Assembly (NCBI GenBank): GCA_034440615.1
Contig: JAOTOM010004829.1
Coordinates: 124,001-188,000, forward strand
Origin: Ashinkailepas kermadecensis
Taxonomy: Eukaryota; Arthropoda; Thecostraca; Neolepadidae
Direction: 5' to 3'
Length of the DNA stretch: 64,000 nt
Shown: positions 14,225-25,289 of the stretch, in pieces
Position numbering within the stretch: position 1 is the first letter of the stretch
Layout of the letters: each line of letters begins with the position of its first letter
Program-made: the position numbers and the translations under genes
The notes under the pieces: generated by a model
The model's input: only the letters and a program-made list of their open reading frames with translations
What the model was told of the DNA's origin: nothing
The model's database searches: none

Positions 14225-14349
14225 CCGACCTTGCTCGTGCATGCCCGTCCGGCCGGCAATATGGCGGGGAAGCTGGCCGCCGGTCGTGCGCGCTCGCCGC
14301 ACAGTTCCGACAAAAAGGAAGCAGCGGCGCGCGCGCCGATCGTCCGCTG

Positions 14350-14905
14350 ACTCACCGGGCGCGGCGGGCCCGCCAGCGCTGCTGTGGCGACACGGCCGCG
14401 ACAGACACGCCAGCGCTGCTGTGGCGACAGAGCCGCGGCAGACACGCCAGCGTTGCTGCGGCAGACACGCCAGCGTTGCTGCGGCGGGCCCGCCAGCGCT
14501 GCTGTGGCGACACGGCCGCGACAGACACGCCAGCGCTGCTACGGCGACACAGCCGCGGCAGACACGCCAGCGTTGCTGCGGCGGCACAGCCGCGGCGGAC
14601 CCGCAGACGCTGCTGCGGTGACACAGCCGCGGCGGACCCGCAGACGCTGCTGCGGTGACACAGCCGCGGCGGACCCGCAGACGCTGCTGCGGTGACACAG
14701 CCGCGGCGGACCCGCAGACGCTGCTGCGGTGACACAGCCGCGGCGGACCCGCAGGCGCTGCTGCGGTGACACAGCCGCGGCGGACCCGCAGACGCTGCTG
14801 GCGGCGGACACAGCCGCGGCGGACCCGCAGACGCTGCTGCGGTGACACAGCCGCGGCGGACCCGCAGGCGCTGCTGCGGTGACACAGCCGCGGCAGACAC
14901 GACAA
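14350..14905. repeat. 37-bp minisatellite
   Basis: Two related halves. 14368-14585 is an irregular set of CAGCGCTGCTGTGGCGACAC units. 14590-14905 is a regular 37-bp array (GCAGACGCTGCTGCGGTGAC then ACAGCCGCGGCGGACCC), about eight copies. It adjoins the 25-bp array after a 125-bp gap. Confidence 0.9.
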
Positions 14906-16065
14906 CGCGACGTCGCCTTGATACACGGGATTCCCCATCAGCAACACGGCCATCAATCTGCCGAGTGCTCGATGATTGACATGAATAAGCACTTTTCAAC
15001 AGATATCTGGGAAATTAAAATGATATAGGTGGTAATGTTCCAAGGTAGCGGGTTGCCTACGAACGTCATTTCCTTGGCCTGTGCCCATCCACCACCATGT
15101 TTGCCACTTCAAAAGGGGGTGTCGTGAAGTATAAAGAAAGGCAGTGAGTCTTTCAGTTTCGTCGATTTTAAATCGCGATTAAGTATTGCATCATACAGGA
15201 TGCAATACTTAATGCCGAAGAAAATCCTTCTTTGGGATATCTCTGATTCAAGTACATTACGTTCGGGATGAAAAAAACAATCATTCATTTATCGGGTCCA
15301 TATCCAAAACACTTGTACTTTAGCGGTGGAATTGATTGAAATCATCGATACTGATGGTGGATCTGGATGATACGTGCCATGTCTTTTACACCCGCCTCTT
15401 ATGGCCTTCAACACGTCCAAATCCACGCAGAAACATCAAGCTTCAGCGAACTTCCACCAAGTAGATTTTATTTCATCCACCTCATTTGATCCAGAAACTG
15501 AATGCAATGAAAACCCATTCACATTACAATATGTTGAATAAGCTAACATCAGGAAACGAATCCTGCGATTTGTTCAGCAATTGGTCGAGGTAAGGGTCCA
15601 TCGATCCAAGAAGCCTGGACTGACGAATCATTGGTTCGGCTGTATGTTGAATGTAACCAAATCACAGGCTGCTGGGTCTGAAACGATCCGCGAAAGCGAC
15701 TGATCAATGACATTCTGGATGCATTCGGATCTGAAGGTCTGGAACCTGGATCGGGATCCTGATATTCCGAATTCAGGGTTGGCAATATGCTGGCACAAAC
15801 TGGTTAATGCTAGAGATCTGGCAAAAATATTTGCTAGTAAGTCGCATCAACCTTATGCAGGAGACCGTGACAGGTTTTTGATTCTGGATCGATAAATTAT
15901 CCGGATCCCAAAGATATAAGCCCATCGTAGTCTGTCGCAAAGTTAACAGTGTTTATGCAATGGCAGTAAATAGTTCTTACCGGTTAATACCACTGGAGTG
16001 GCAAAACCTAGTTTTTGCCGACATTTTGCAAACCCTTCGTGGTCCAGACACGGAATCCGTTGTCT
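14906..16065. other. Unassigned noncoding sequence
   Basis: AT-richer sequence. The only structure seen is a perfect inverted repeat at 15178-15213. No coding signal. Confidence 0.4.
15178..15213. repeat. Perfect inverted repeat, 15-bp arms, 6-nt loop
   Basis: ATTAAGTATTGCATC, loop ATACAG, GATGCAATACTTAAT. Confidence 0.9.
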
Positions 16066-16193
16066 GGGATTCCCGGCTCGTGTAGTCACATCGCCGACTG
16101 CCCTTCACCGCACAAGCACACGTGACGTTGGGATTCCCGGCTCGTGTAGTCACATCGCCGACTGCCCTTCACCGCACTAGCACACGTGACGTC
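16066..16193. repeat. Tandem duplication, 64 bp x 2
   Basis: The segment starting GGGATTCCCGGCTCGTGTAG at 16066 is repeated from 16130 with almost no change (ACAAGC versus ACTAGC). Each copy ends in CACACGTGACGT. The near-identity suggests a recent duplication. Confidence 0.85.
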
Positions 16194-16267
16194 ACACCGC
16201 GCTCACTGATGACGTCACATCTTGCTCCTCGTGTGACGTCACAACACTAGGCGCCCGGGTGACGTCA
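16187..16267. promoter_or_regulatory. Cluster of four CRE palindromes (TGACGTCA)
   Basis: Perfect TGACGTCA octamers at 16187-16194, 16210-16217, 16234-16241 and 16260-16267, spaced 23, 24 and 26 bp start to start. This is the consensus site for CREB/ATF bZIP dimers. The cluster directly abuts the CpG-rich island starting near 16260. The first site lies at the end of the second copy of a 64-bp duplication, while the matching place in the first copy reads GTGACGTTG. Binding is inferred, not shown. Confidence 0.55.
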
Positions 16268-16830
16268 CGGGTGGCGCTATCGCTGGCAACCTCCCGGCAG
16301 GCTGTTTGTGTGCGGCGGGCGGCGGCGCGCATGCCCGGCCGGCTTCGTCAATACGTGGTCGGCTGTCGCAGGCCGGCTGGCCGCGCCGACGCGCAGCCGC
16401 GCCGCGCGCTCAACATTAACCTATTTTCGCCGGCCGATGTAGGCCACCGACAGGGAAAACGTCGGCGGCGTCCATGAGGGTCACAGCGACGCGGCGCGCC
16501 GGCCATGGACGTCGCTCTGGCCGTGGGGTGAGTAGGCCCGCTGCGGGCGGGCGGCGGGAGGGCGACACGCGCGCCGCGCCGCCCGGCCGCCCCGCCGGCC
16601 CGCCGGCGGCCGCACACAATGCGGGCCAGGCCGGCGGGCCATGTGCGCCAGCGAGTGAAAGTGCGAGTGGCTGGTGGCGAACAGCGCGCGTGGCGCCGGC
16701 GGCGTGGCGCACCCCGGGCCGCTGCCGCCCGCAGCCGCCCCCGCTTCCGGCAGCGACGCACGCCGTCGCACACCTGTGCAACGGCGCACATGCTCCGCGA
16801 TCACTGTGCGGCAGCTGATGGCGCCGGGCG
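16260..16830. promoter_or_regulatory. CpG-rich island downstream of a TGACGTCA cluster
   Basis: High-GC, CpG-dense block with overlapping open frames on both strands, as expected from composition alone. On the + strand GGCCATGGACG (ATG 16505) has a strong start context and runs seven codons plus two bases (MDVALAV) into GGG|GTGAGTAGG. An alternative ATG at 16474 reaches the same donor in phase 0. Either could be a tiny first exon, but no downstream exon was found. The adjacent CRE sites make a promoter plausible. Confidence 0.35.
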
Positions 16831-16839
16831 TCAATTGCG

Positions 16840-17809
16840 TCAATGCAATTCACGCCAGTGCAATATCCGATCATCTGCACCCGTGCAAAATCATATTATT
16901 GCGGGTGTGCTCGCGCGCCCTGTTTCTGAAATATCCTTCAACTTAAAATGGACGCCGGTGAACAGACACCCGTAATAATTCGAGGTTCTTCTTGTCGGAT
17001 GTGAAAGCAACAACCTAAATGCATTATTGCGTAATGTTCTACTGGCATTTTCGCAACCCTCAATTTTTGGCGTATTAAATATGGATTATCGGACTATCTT
17101 CTTGCGGTGGTGTTGATGTCGTGGCTCGTGGTTCCAGCAGATTGTACCGCGAGGTGGCCTTGGAACCGAAGCCGACGTCGGCTCGTTGGTTCTCCAGATC
17201 TCTGACCTGATTTTGGAGCTCATCATCTGGACCAAATCATTCGACCTTGAAAGATGAAAGCTGGTCTGGGAGCCACAAAGAAGAGGAACAATGAAAATCT
17301 AAGTTACTCGTATTATACGCTAGTTGAAATTTTCTCCAATTTTCTGGCATACACGCTAGTATGCTATACCAACGGTTATATTCACAAGCCGAACATTTGT
17401 TGCGATGGTCAGCACTCTGCTGATACGATGTCTCGTATCAGCACTTCTCTTCAAGTGAAAATAGTACAAACAATTTCCAACAACACATTGGGGGCTTATT
17501 ACGTTCCGTTTGCAAATGGTACCAATCTGTTCTGTATTGCTGTGTCGCACCCATCAGTTTCATTTTGCCTTCCCGTGCAATTTTGTTCTTCAATTCTGAG
17601 TTACTCTGAATAGTTGATGCGGGATCATGTGGTCGCTCTGGTTGGTCAATTAATGAGTGAGTAGTTCCCTGACGACGATTGCCGATCCCAGTTGCCAATA
17701 TAAGAACCCCGCAAATATATGAGCAAAAATGAGATGACCTATAATATGCATATGTGTCATATGTGTAATATCTAAGGAGACTTCGTTCTCCATCCGTACC
17801 AAATTGGTG
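16840..17809. other. Unassigned sequence with a 119-codon open frame
   Basis: The frame 17254-17613 encodes 119 residues with no motif I recognise, no intron signals and no repeat structure. Part of it comes from an 11-bp inverted repeat (17418-17443, TGCTGATACGA/TCGTATCAGCA). Probably noncoding. Confidence 0.3.

Positions 17810-17888
<79 letters not shown>
17810..17888. repeat. (TA)n microsatellite
   Basis: About 39 uninterrupted TA units. Confidence 0.95.
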
Positions 17889-17889
<1 letters not shown>

Positions 17890-18195
17890 TATAGCAACAA
17901 ACGAAATAATTATATGTAAGGCTGCTGAATTACAGTATGGATTTCTCGATAGCCCGTTGTATCCTACAGCCGTCATGTCCCCACTGTGTAAGTTGCAGAT
18001 GTGCTCATCTAGTCTGCTGATTCTGCCTGTGTCTGCCTCACCTGGCCGACCTCGTCGCCTGGCCTATGCCACGGGTCCGATCTCGGGCTCTGACCTATCT
18101 AACCTATCCCACCGAGCCGACGGTATGTGCTATTGATCGCTGCTGGTCGGCAGGTGCTGCATGCAAAGCGGGGCCGTTACACCGGGCCGTGACGT

Positions 18196-19445
18196 CGGCC
18201 CGTCATCACATTAGCATTGGCACATCAGCACCATTGCATTAGCACTGTCACATCAGCACCATTACATCAGCACCGTCATATCAGCACCGTCACATCAGCA
18301 CCGTCACATCAGCACCGTCACATCAGCACCGTCACATCAGCACCGTCACATCAACACCGTCACATCAGCACCATCGCATCAGCACCATCGCATCAGCACC
18401 ATCGCATCAGCACCATCACATCAATACCATTACATTAGCACTGTCACATCAGCACCATCGCATCAGCACCGTCATATCAGCAGTACCACACAGCTCCATC
18501 ACATCGCCGTTACATCAGTACCGTCACATCAGCACCGTCACATCAGCACCGTCACATCAGCACCGTTACAACTGCACTGTCACATCAGCACCGTCACATC
18601 AGCACCGTCACATCAGCACCGTCACATCAGCACCGTCACATCAGCACCGTCACATCAGCACCGTCACATCAGCACCGTCACATCAGCACCGTCACATCAG
18701 CACCGTCACATCAGCACCGTCACATCAGCACCGTCACATCAGCACCGTCACATCAGCACCGTCACATCAGCACCGTCACATCGGCACCGTCACATCAACA
18801 CCGTCACATCAACACCGTCACATCAGCACCATCGCATCAGCACCATCGCATCAGCACCATCACATCAGTACCATTACATTAGCACTGTCACATCAGCACC
18901 ATCGCATCAGCACCGTCATATCAGCAGTACCACACAGCTCCATCACATCGCCGTTACATCAGCACCGTCACATCAGCACCGTCACATCAGCACCGTCACA
19001 ACTGCACTGTCACATCAGCACCGTCACATCAGCACCGTCACATCAGCACCGTCACATCAGCACCGTCACATCAGCACCGTCACATCAGCACCGTCACATC
19101 AACACCGTCACATCAGCACCATCGCATCAGCACCATCACATCAGTACCATTACATTAGCACTGTCGCATCAGCACCATCGCATCAGCACCGTCATATCAG
19201 CAGTACCACACAGCTCCATCACATCGCCGTTACATCAGCACCGTCACATCAGCACCGTCACATCAGCACCGTCACAACTGCACTGTCACATCAACACCGT
19301 CACATTGCTCCATCACATCACCGCTACATCATCACCATCACCTCAGCACTGTCACACCGCTCCATCACATCACCGTTACATCAGCACTACCATAGCGCTC
19401 TATCACATCACCGTTACATCAGCACCATCACATTAGTACTGCCAC
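18196..19445. repeat. 14-bp minisatellite with higher-order structure
   Basis: Basic unit CACATCAGCACCGT, with CATCGCATCAGCAC variants. A distinctive block containing CAGTACCACACAGCTCC starts at 18481, 18923 and 19201, so longer segments (about 442 and 278 bp) have themselves been duplicated. Confidence 0.95.
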
Positions 19446-19715
19446 ACCGCATGTATGCCGTTTGTCCCGTTTATTATACATATATCCCATTTATCTCTTC
19501 AATTGTTTTATCTTTCACGCTGCCGTCCATGCATGGAAACACAAAACATGTTCCATTGTGGATCCCCAGATCATTTCCAAAGCCTGCCTGCCTGTGTACT
19601 CGCCTAAAAATAACGCAATCGTCAAAAACTCGTCAGCCTGAGCGCTGACATACCTTAGTGCCTGGTGCACGTACTTACTGTTGTCCGGTGAAGTTATTCT
19701 GTAGTCACTTCACAA

Positions 19716-20192
19716 CAGTGATTAATTATTCGTGAAATAGGGTGGAATATACCACTTTCTGAGCACTCAATCGACATCCTTCTCAAAGAAGTATCGACAT
19801 CCTGCTTCGTGATACGTCCTTATGAAGTCTTCTTGTCTTCTTTCTAACAGTATCTCGTTGATAAGTATCTTGCTCATGCTCTCGATAAGGGATAGTGATA
19901 CACGAACGTTTCGCAACCCAATTTCCGGTAAATGGATTACCTCTAATGTGATTTTGCATAAAATGGTAGTTTATATCATAGGTTTTTCGCTATCCCGAAT
20001 ATAGCGCTTGCTAAATTATGAATCTCAAAACAAATGATAAAGGTACAGTCGTAAGTGCGCCATTGGCTCAAAGTTACGTCTGAAAGATATCAAAAGCATT
20101 TTAAATGACACTAATTCCGTGACAAATTTCGACATCCTACTGTCCTCGTTTCGACATCTCACACCCAACGAAAAACGATTATTTTATCGCTG
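19716..20192 (+). mobile_element. hAT-like MITE, copy A (complete, 477 bp)
   Basis: Complete nonautonomous DNA transposon. It begins CAGTGATTAATTATTCGT and ends ...ATTATTTTATCGCTG, so its terminal inverted repeats match at about 15 of 18 positions. It is flanked by a perfect 8-bp target duplication, CTTCACAA at 19708-19715 and 20193-20200. CAGTG termini with an 8-bp duplication are characteristic of the hAT superfamily. The interior encodes no transposase; a 60-residue frame inside is spurious. Three more copies occur in the window (44763, 51485 minus, 60802). Internal direct repeats TCGACATCC occur near both ends. Confidence 0.85.
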
Positions 20193-20335
20193 CTTCACAA
20201 ACACTGCATTATTTATCTGTTGATTAATTTTGCCGGAGGAAAGTGTTCAAGGAAGAAGTGGAGGAAAATTGCTTGTTTGCCGCAAGTATCACCAAAGCAC
20301 TGCCCCGATGGCCTGAGGCACGTTGACACGCATGG

Positions 20336-20610
20336 CCCGATGTCGGTTTTTCGGCTCGTGTCGACCAGCGGTGTCAGTGTTTCGGCTCGTGTCGACCGGC
20401 GGTGTCAGTGTTTCGGCTCGTGTCGACCAGCGGTGTCAGTGTTTCGGCTCGTGTCGACCAGCGGTGTCAGTGTTTCGGCTCGGGTCCACCAACAGTGTCA
20501 GTGTTTCGGCTCAATGGGTGCTAAATGATCTACCATGGTCGAAGCGTCCTAAAACCCTAATCACACAGTGTTTCGGCTCGTGTCGACCGGCAGTGTCAGT
20601 GTTACTGGGC
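20336..20610. repeat. 31-bp minisatellite interrupted by a SINE-tail-like segment
   Basis: Unit GTGTTTCGGCTCGTGTCGAC+CAGCGGTGTCA, about six copies. Between the fifth and last copies lies 20515-20565, containing GCGTCCTAAAACCCTAATCA, which resembles the 3' end of the window's SINEs. Confidence 0.85.
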
Positions 20611-21594
20611 GGCGGACCTCAGCCGTTGAGCCCTGGTGCCCCGTATTCCGTACGCGCCCCCATTGCTGCATTTGACAATCACCCTGAGGGAAATTCCTCC
20701 CGCGGCGCTGTTGGTCCACCCTGACTCTGCCCTTAATGCTGGATGTGGTTTGTCGTATTCACCACTAGTAGGCGCTCATCCATGATTTGAACCAAAGGGT
20801 ACTTGTCGGCTCTTTCGGAGTGGCTTGGCGAAGAGGCGCGAAGTGTTTTTTTTTTCGGTGTCTTCGGCGACTTTTTGGTCGGAGCGCTCTTAAACCCAAA
20901 TAACTTACTAACTCGGTCACTTAGCATGGCAAAAACGTGTTTTCTCCATCAAGCGGAGTGCCCCCGTGCCTCCTCCCGGATCCTCGCGTGACCAGTGACC
21001 AGTGTACACGATGAGCTTGTCAGATGTCAGACATCAGATGTGTCAGATGTGTGGCGGACTGCGTGTCAGGAACCCAGGCGACAGGACCACTGGCAGTGGG
21101 CGCGACATCGCCGACAGAGCGGACGCGGTCCACTGGTTCAGGGTGTGGTCGGTCCGCTTGCTTGTGGCAGCTGAAGTTATGTGATGCTACTGCTGCTGCT
21201 CACGTTAGCGCTGGTTGGCCTGGCGGACCGGGCCTGGACCGCCACCTCCGCCGCCGCCCCGTTTGGAGACGCTGACGATGCACCGCTAATCTGGTGGATG
21301 CAGCTCACAGGTCGCCCGCCACCGGTGCCGGCTCAGTGGTGGAGCGGCTGGCGAGTGCTCACAGGCGCGGCTGTGCAGTGACCGTGGCCCCAGTCGGCCC
21401 TGCTGGGGTGGGGGTGGGGAGGGGGGCGCACACAGTCCTGACCGGCAGCCCTGATAGCAGTCCCGCGTCGGGCGTGGCGCGGGTGCCCGCAGTCGCGGTC
21501 TGGCGCTTCGGTGGTCGGACCGGCGCGGGGCGTCGCCGCCACTTCACGCTGGAAGGTAGTGCGGTCCATTGGCGACGCGGACTGCAGACTGGAC
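20611..21594. other. Unassigned sequence
   Basis: Contains another SINE-tail-like word at 20884 (GCGCTCTTAAACCCAAATAA) and GC-rich sequence from 21050. No exon recognised. Confidence 0.35.
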
Positions 21595-22010
21595 ACGACG
21601 GTCAGCCCATCCCACCGCGGTGGATCGCGGGGTCCCTCCGTCCCACTGTGGTGGAGCGGAAGGCGTGACGGTCGATCCTCATCCCAACGCGGTGGATCGC
21701 GGGAGGCGCGATGGTAGGTTCTCGTCCCACTGCGATGGAGCGGGAGGCGCGACGGTCAGTCCGCATCCCACTGCGGTGGAGCGGGAGGCGCGACGGTCGG
21801 TCCTCATCCCACTGTGGTGGAGCGGGAGGCGCGACGGTCGGTCCTCATCCCACTGTGGTGGAGCGGAAGGCGTGACTGTCGATCCTCATCCCAACGCGGT
21901 GGATCGCGGGAGGCGCGATGGTAGGTTCTCGTCCCACTGCGATGGAGCGGGAGGCGCGACGGTCGGTCCTCATCCCACTGCGGTGGAGAGGGAGGCGCGA
22001 GTGACAGTGC
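21595..22010. repeat. 41-bp minisatellite with higher-order duplication
   Basis: Unit GGTGGAGCGGGAGGCGCGAC+GGTCGGTCCTCATCCCACTGT, about ten copies. A variant pair (CCAACGCGGTGGATCGCGGG ... GATGGTAGGTTCTCG) recurs about 205 bp apart, five units, showing block duplication. Confidence 0.9.
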
Positions 22011-22111
22011 CTCCCAGTGACACCCTGAAACGACACCCGAGTGGAATCTGTGACGGACATTATGCTTCTGGCGAGTTTGCCGAACTCACGCCGGGGGTGA
22101 TTCAGAGACGA

Positions 22112-22138
22112 GTCGTGCTGTCGGCCCGACAGCACGAC
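22112..22138. repeat. Perfect palindrome, 13-bp arms, 1-nt centre
   Basis: GTCGTGCTGTCGG, C, CCGACAGCACGAC. Confidence 0.9.
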
Positions 22139-22612
22139 ATTACACAGCACGACACGGCCGATTTTCCTCGCCGTGCTGCGAGACAAATCCTTCACCTGGT
22201 CGTATAGACGTAGTGTTATGCAAGAACTCATGGCTTAATATATCGGAAATCATATCCTGTGAAGTTCCGAAACAATCTAGGAATCACGACTGCCTGTCGA
22301 GAGGGCAAGGCACGATCATATCGTGAACTGCTTGTAGAAAAACGCATGCACGGCATTTTACTCGTGTCGTAAAAGTCAGGAAGTTTAATGACATGCTAAT
22401 TTGTCGTCGTTTTCCTTTCAGTCTGTGAAGGTCGAGTGAAAGAGCTTAATTTGATATACGTTAAGCCCCGCCAGTCAAATTACTGGCAGGTGGTCCCCAT
22501 GAAATCGGTCTGCACCCGCAGTGTGTGCGAAGATGCTCTGAACACACCATCCAGCGAGGGAATGTGGCTATGCTGGTGCGCTGGGTGGAGAATCTCCGCT
22601 GTCTGGCGTCCC

Positions 22613-22795
22613 CTCTGACCGACGTCCCTGCGGGCTGATGTCCCTGCTGGCTGACGTAGTTGCTGGTCTGACCAGCTGATTTTGTTGACGTTGTACTAGC
22701 TGATGTCCCTGCTGGCTGACGTCTGTATTAGCCGATGACCCTGCTTTCTGACGTCTGTCCCTGCTAGTTGACGTCCATGCTCTGACTTCTCAGCT
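22613..22795. repeat. Diverged about 24-bp tandem repeat
   Basis: Copies of GCTGATGTCCCTGCTGGCTG+ACGT with deletions. It ends about 50 bp before the CpG-rich island of the coactivator gene. Confidence 0.75.
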
Positions 22796-22849
22796 GGCCA
22801 GCATCGCCTCTTCTCACCATGGCCACTGTTCCACCATCTGTGTCTCGCT

Positions 22850-23230
22850 CGGCTTCGGCTACGCTCCGTCGCCCCCACCCCCACCCCGCCCCGCCCCGCC
22901 GCCCTCTGCCCGGCAACGAACCACGCCGTTGGTCGTCATGTCCGCCTGGGGACCGGGCGGCCGTGCGGGGGTCCCGGCCGGCCTGTCGGCTCGATTTTCC
23001 GGCGGCACGGCCAGAGCAGTCCGGCGGCAACGACAGACTCTCGTGTGGCGCGACCTTGAACCGGCGCGAGCGCGCGCATCCCGGCAACAGGGGCGCGCCG
23101 CACGCACGGCGCGGCGGCGCGGCGGCTCACAGCCCACGGCCCGCAACCGCAGAGCGCCGGCGACGGCTCCGATCGGCGCGCTCAGCCTGCTCGAGCGGCG
23201 CCGTGACACGTCGTGTGTGACGAACGGTCG
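22850..23230 (+). promoter_or_regulatory. CpG-rich island, candidate promoter of the coactivator gene
   Basis: Strongly GC- and CpG-rich stretch (many CGGC, GCGCG and CCGGC words) ending about 90 bp before the acceptor of the first recognised coding exon. Position and composition suggest a promoter or 5' UTR area. No TATA box, initiator or clear donor for a noncoding first exon could be fixed by eye, so the transcription start is unknown. Open frames across it on both strands are composition artefacts. Confidence 0.4.
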
Positions 23231-23347
23231 AGAAAAACATGGCTGATTGATGGCTCTTTGTCGGCGCGCGACGTGATTCTGCCCGGCGGCCACTAACGAT
23301 TTCCTGTCCTTTGCAGATTGCTACCACAGGTTGAAGAATGGGTTAAA

Positions 23348-23421
23348 ATGAACACAGCGCCGGGGATACCAAATCGAAAACCAAAGAAACCGGATGCCAA
23401 CAGCGACCTGGTGAATGCGCA
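23348..23421 (+). CDS. tai: First coding exon of a p160 nuclear receptor coactivator (NCOA/Taiman family)
   Basis: Exon ending at a good donor (CA|GTGAGT). It encodes 24 residues from ATG 23348 plus two bases of a split codon, rich in Lys, Pro and Asn (MNTAPGIPNRKPKK at the start). It precedes the bHLH exon at 27745 and joins it in phase 2, giving ...LVNA-Q-VKCLNEKRRR. Short basic, poorly conserved leaders before the bHLH are usual in p160 coactivators. A polypyrimidine tract and TTGCAG end at 23316, so the exon probably begins at 23317 with a short 5' UTR. The frame stays open from 23318 to the ATG, so a start in an earlier exon cannot be excluded. The ATG context (AAAATGA) is acceptable. 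A CpG-rich island at 22850-23230 is the likely promoter area. The assignment rests on the downstream exon, because this leader has no conserved motif of its own. Confidence 0.6.
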
Positions 23422-24654
23422 GTGAGTGCCATCGATGCGCGGTGCGCCTTTGTCGTATTGGGCGATGTGTCTGTCGTGTTGGGCGGTGTGCGAGGCTTTC
23501 GAGCTCCATCCAATCTCAGTGATTGTGATAGTGATTCTTGCTCGTGTTCGTCTCCTTTTGCGCGATGCATGTCACCTAGCCACAGAAGCATTCGCTCGTG
23601 GAAATTTAAATGCAGATATCGTCTGCTAGTATGGAAACATGACAAATTATAAATTTTTAGATGTGTGTGGTTTGGATCCTTGAACTAGCCTCGCTTTCGT
23701 GCGTTTCTACTTTCGCTTGTTTAGCCTTACTGGAGTCTGGACAGACGTGTCGCTTACCACTTTTTATTAGAAGCGTCGTCTGTAAATATTCGAGATATCT
23801 CACTTCTGAACAAGTGCGGTTTCAACGTTCTGTGACCGTTCACTCTGACTTCCTTGCATCGTTGTGTTGTCCACGGTGCCCGCTTACACGTGTGGAGATG
23901 ATCACTCCATACGCATACAAAGTAATAGGGAACTGGTTTTATGAGCTACAGCCGACTGTATAGACAGTCTATCAGCCGGCAGGGGAGGCTGGTCTCCTTT
24001 GAGCGATGCACGCAAATGAATTAGTGCCAACAGCGTATTTCCTTCCGCTTGATTGGTTCTTATCAGGGGATGCCAGCCGTTTCAAGGGACAGTGCCGAAC
24101 CTCCCCAACGCCATTGTGCTTCTGACTGAAGCGTTCACGGCAGACACCAGTGGACAATCGGCATTTACGTCGGCGAATGTCGGCTGCAATGGGACTGGAC
24201 GCCTCGCGACATGTGACCAACTCTAGCTGAAGCGTTCACGGCAGACAATCCGCCAGTGGACAGTCGGCATTTACGTCGGCGGATGCCGGCTGCCATGGGA
24301 CTGGACGCGACCTACGCTCGCCTCGAAATCTCCGCCCATGCTCCCCTTCAGCGCACAAAACGCTACCGGTTGGCTCCACATCGACATCAATCGGCACTGC
24401 TCGCGCGTGACTGGGGATAACCCCTCCCTTACCCCACGTGCATCTGCATCAGTCCAGTCCACGACCTGTGCAGCGTGTGGCGTCACAGGTGTATCACGTT
24501 TGGCTTGCAGACAGGTGTCCGACTGACCAGGTGGGCGCCTCCTCCCCGCCGCCGCCTCGCCTCTCTCTCTCTGTGGTCCGCCGCGCCTCACTACGGTCCG
24601 CTGCCCCCGCTTGGTAGGCGGTGCCAGGTGGGAACCGCCCCGGCTCGCCTTGTG

Positions 24655-24890
24655 GCTGGGAGTTGAGTCGGGTGGGATTCGTCCGTATTGCGGGCTGAAG
24701 TTTAACTGGGTGGCATTCGTCCGTCTTGCGGGCTAGAGCTTAGCTGGGTGGTGTTCGTCCGTCTTGCGGGCTGGAGTTTAGCTGGGTGGTATTCGTCCGT
24801 CTTGCGGGCTGAAGTTTAACTGGGTGGCATTCGTCCGTCTTGCGGGCTGGAGTTTAGCTGGGTGACATTACTTCGTCTTGTGGGTTGAGG
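24655..24890. repeat. 38-bp minisatellite
   Basis: About six copies of GCATTCGTCCGTCTTGCGGG+CTGGAGTTTAGCTGGGTG in intron 1 of the coactivator gene. Confidence 0.9.
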
Positions 24891-25289
24891 GTTGTGGCGG
24901 TTGGTGGTTGACTTGCTTTATGGGACTCTCCTCGCCTTTCGGGATTGGAGTCTGGGTGGCTGGGTTCCCCTCTTCGTGGGCAGATGGTGGGCCGGCCTGA
25001 AACTGACTCCGCTGCGTGGGTACGGACCATGCCCTGCAGTCCAGATCGGCTGGTAGCCGACGGGAACGGCGCGACCCCGGCCTGCCACGGGAGTGCTGTG
25101 GGGAACGCTGGCCGATTTTGCGCGGTGACCGTCCGAGAGTGACCGATCATGGCCGACGGTGGCAGTGACCCGCAACGGCTGCGGCGGACCGGCACCGAGC
25201 AGCAATACTGGCTGGCGTCCGAACGTCGACTGCCTGGATAACTGCGGCCGACCACGGCTGTCCTTCAGGCGTGGGCTCCGTCACAGCCA

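Noticed and set aside
12571..14658. 695-codon open frame
   Set aside because: Entirely generated by the 25-bp and 37-bp tandem arrays; two other frames are equally open.
17254..17613. 119-codon open frame
   Set aside because: No motif, no splice or promoter context; length is compatible with chance.
22430..22618. 60-codon frame after a TTTCCTTTCAG acceptor-like site
   Set aside because: No donor, no motif, and upstream in-frame stops; not convincing.
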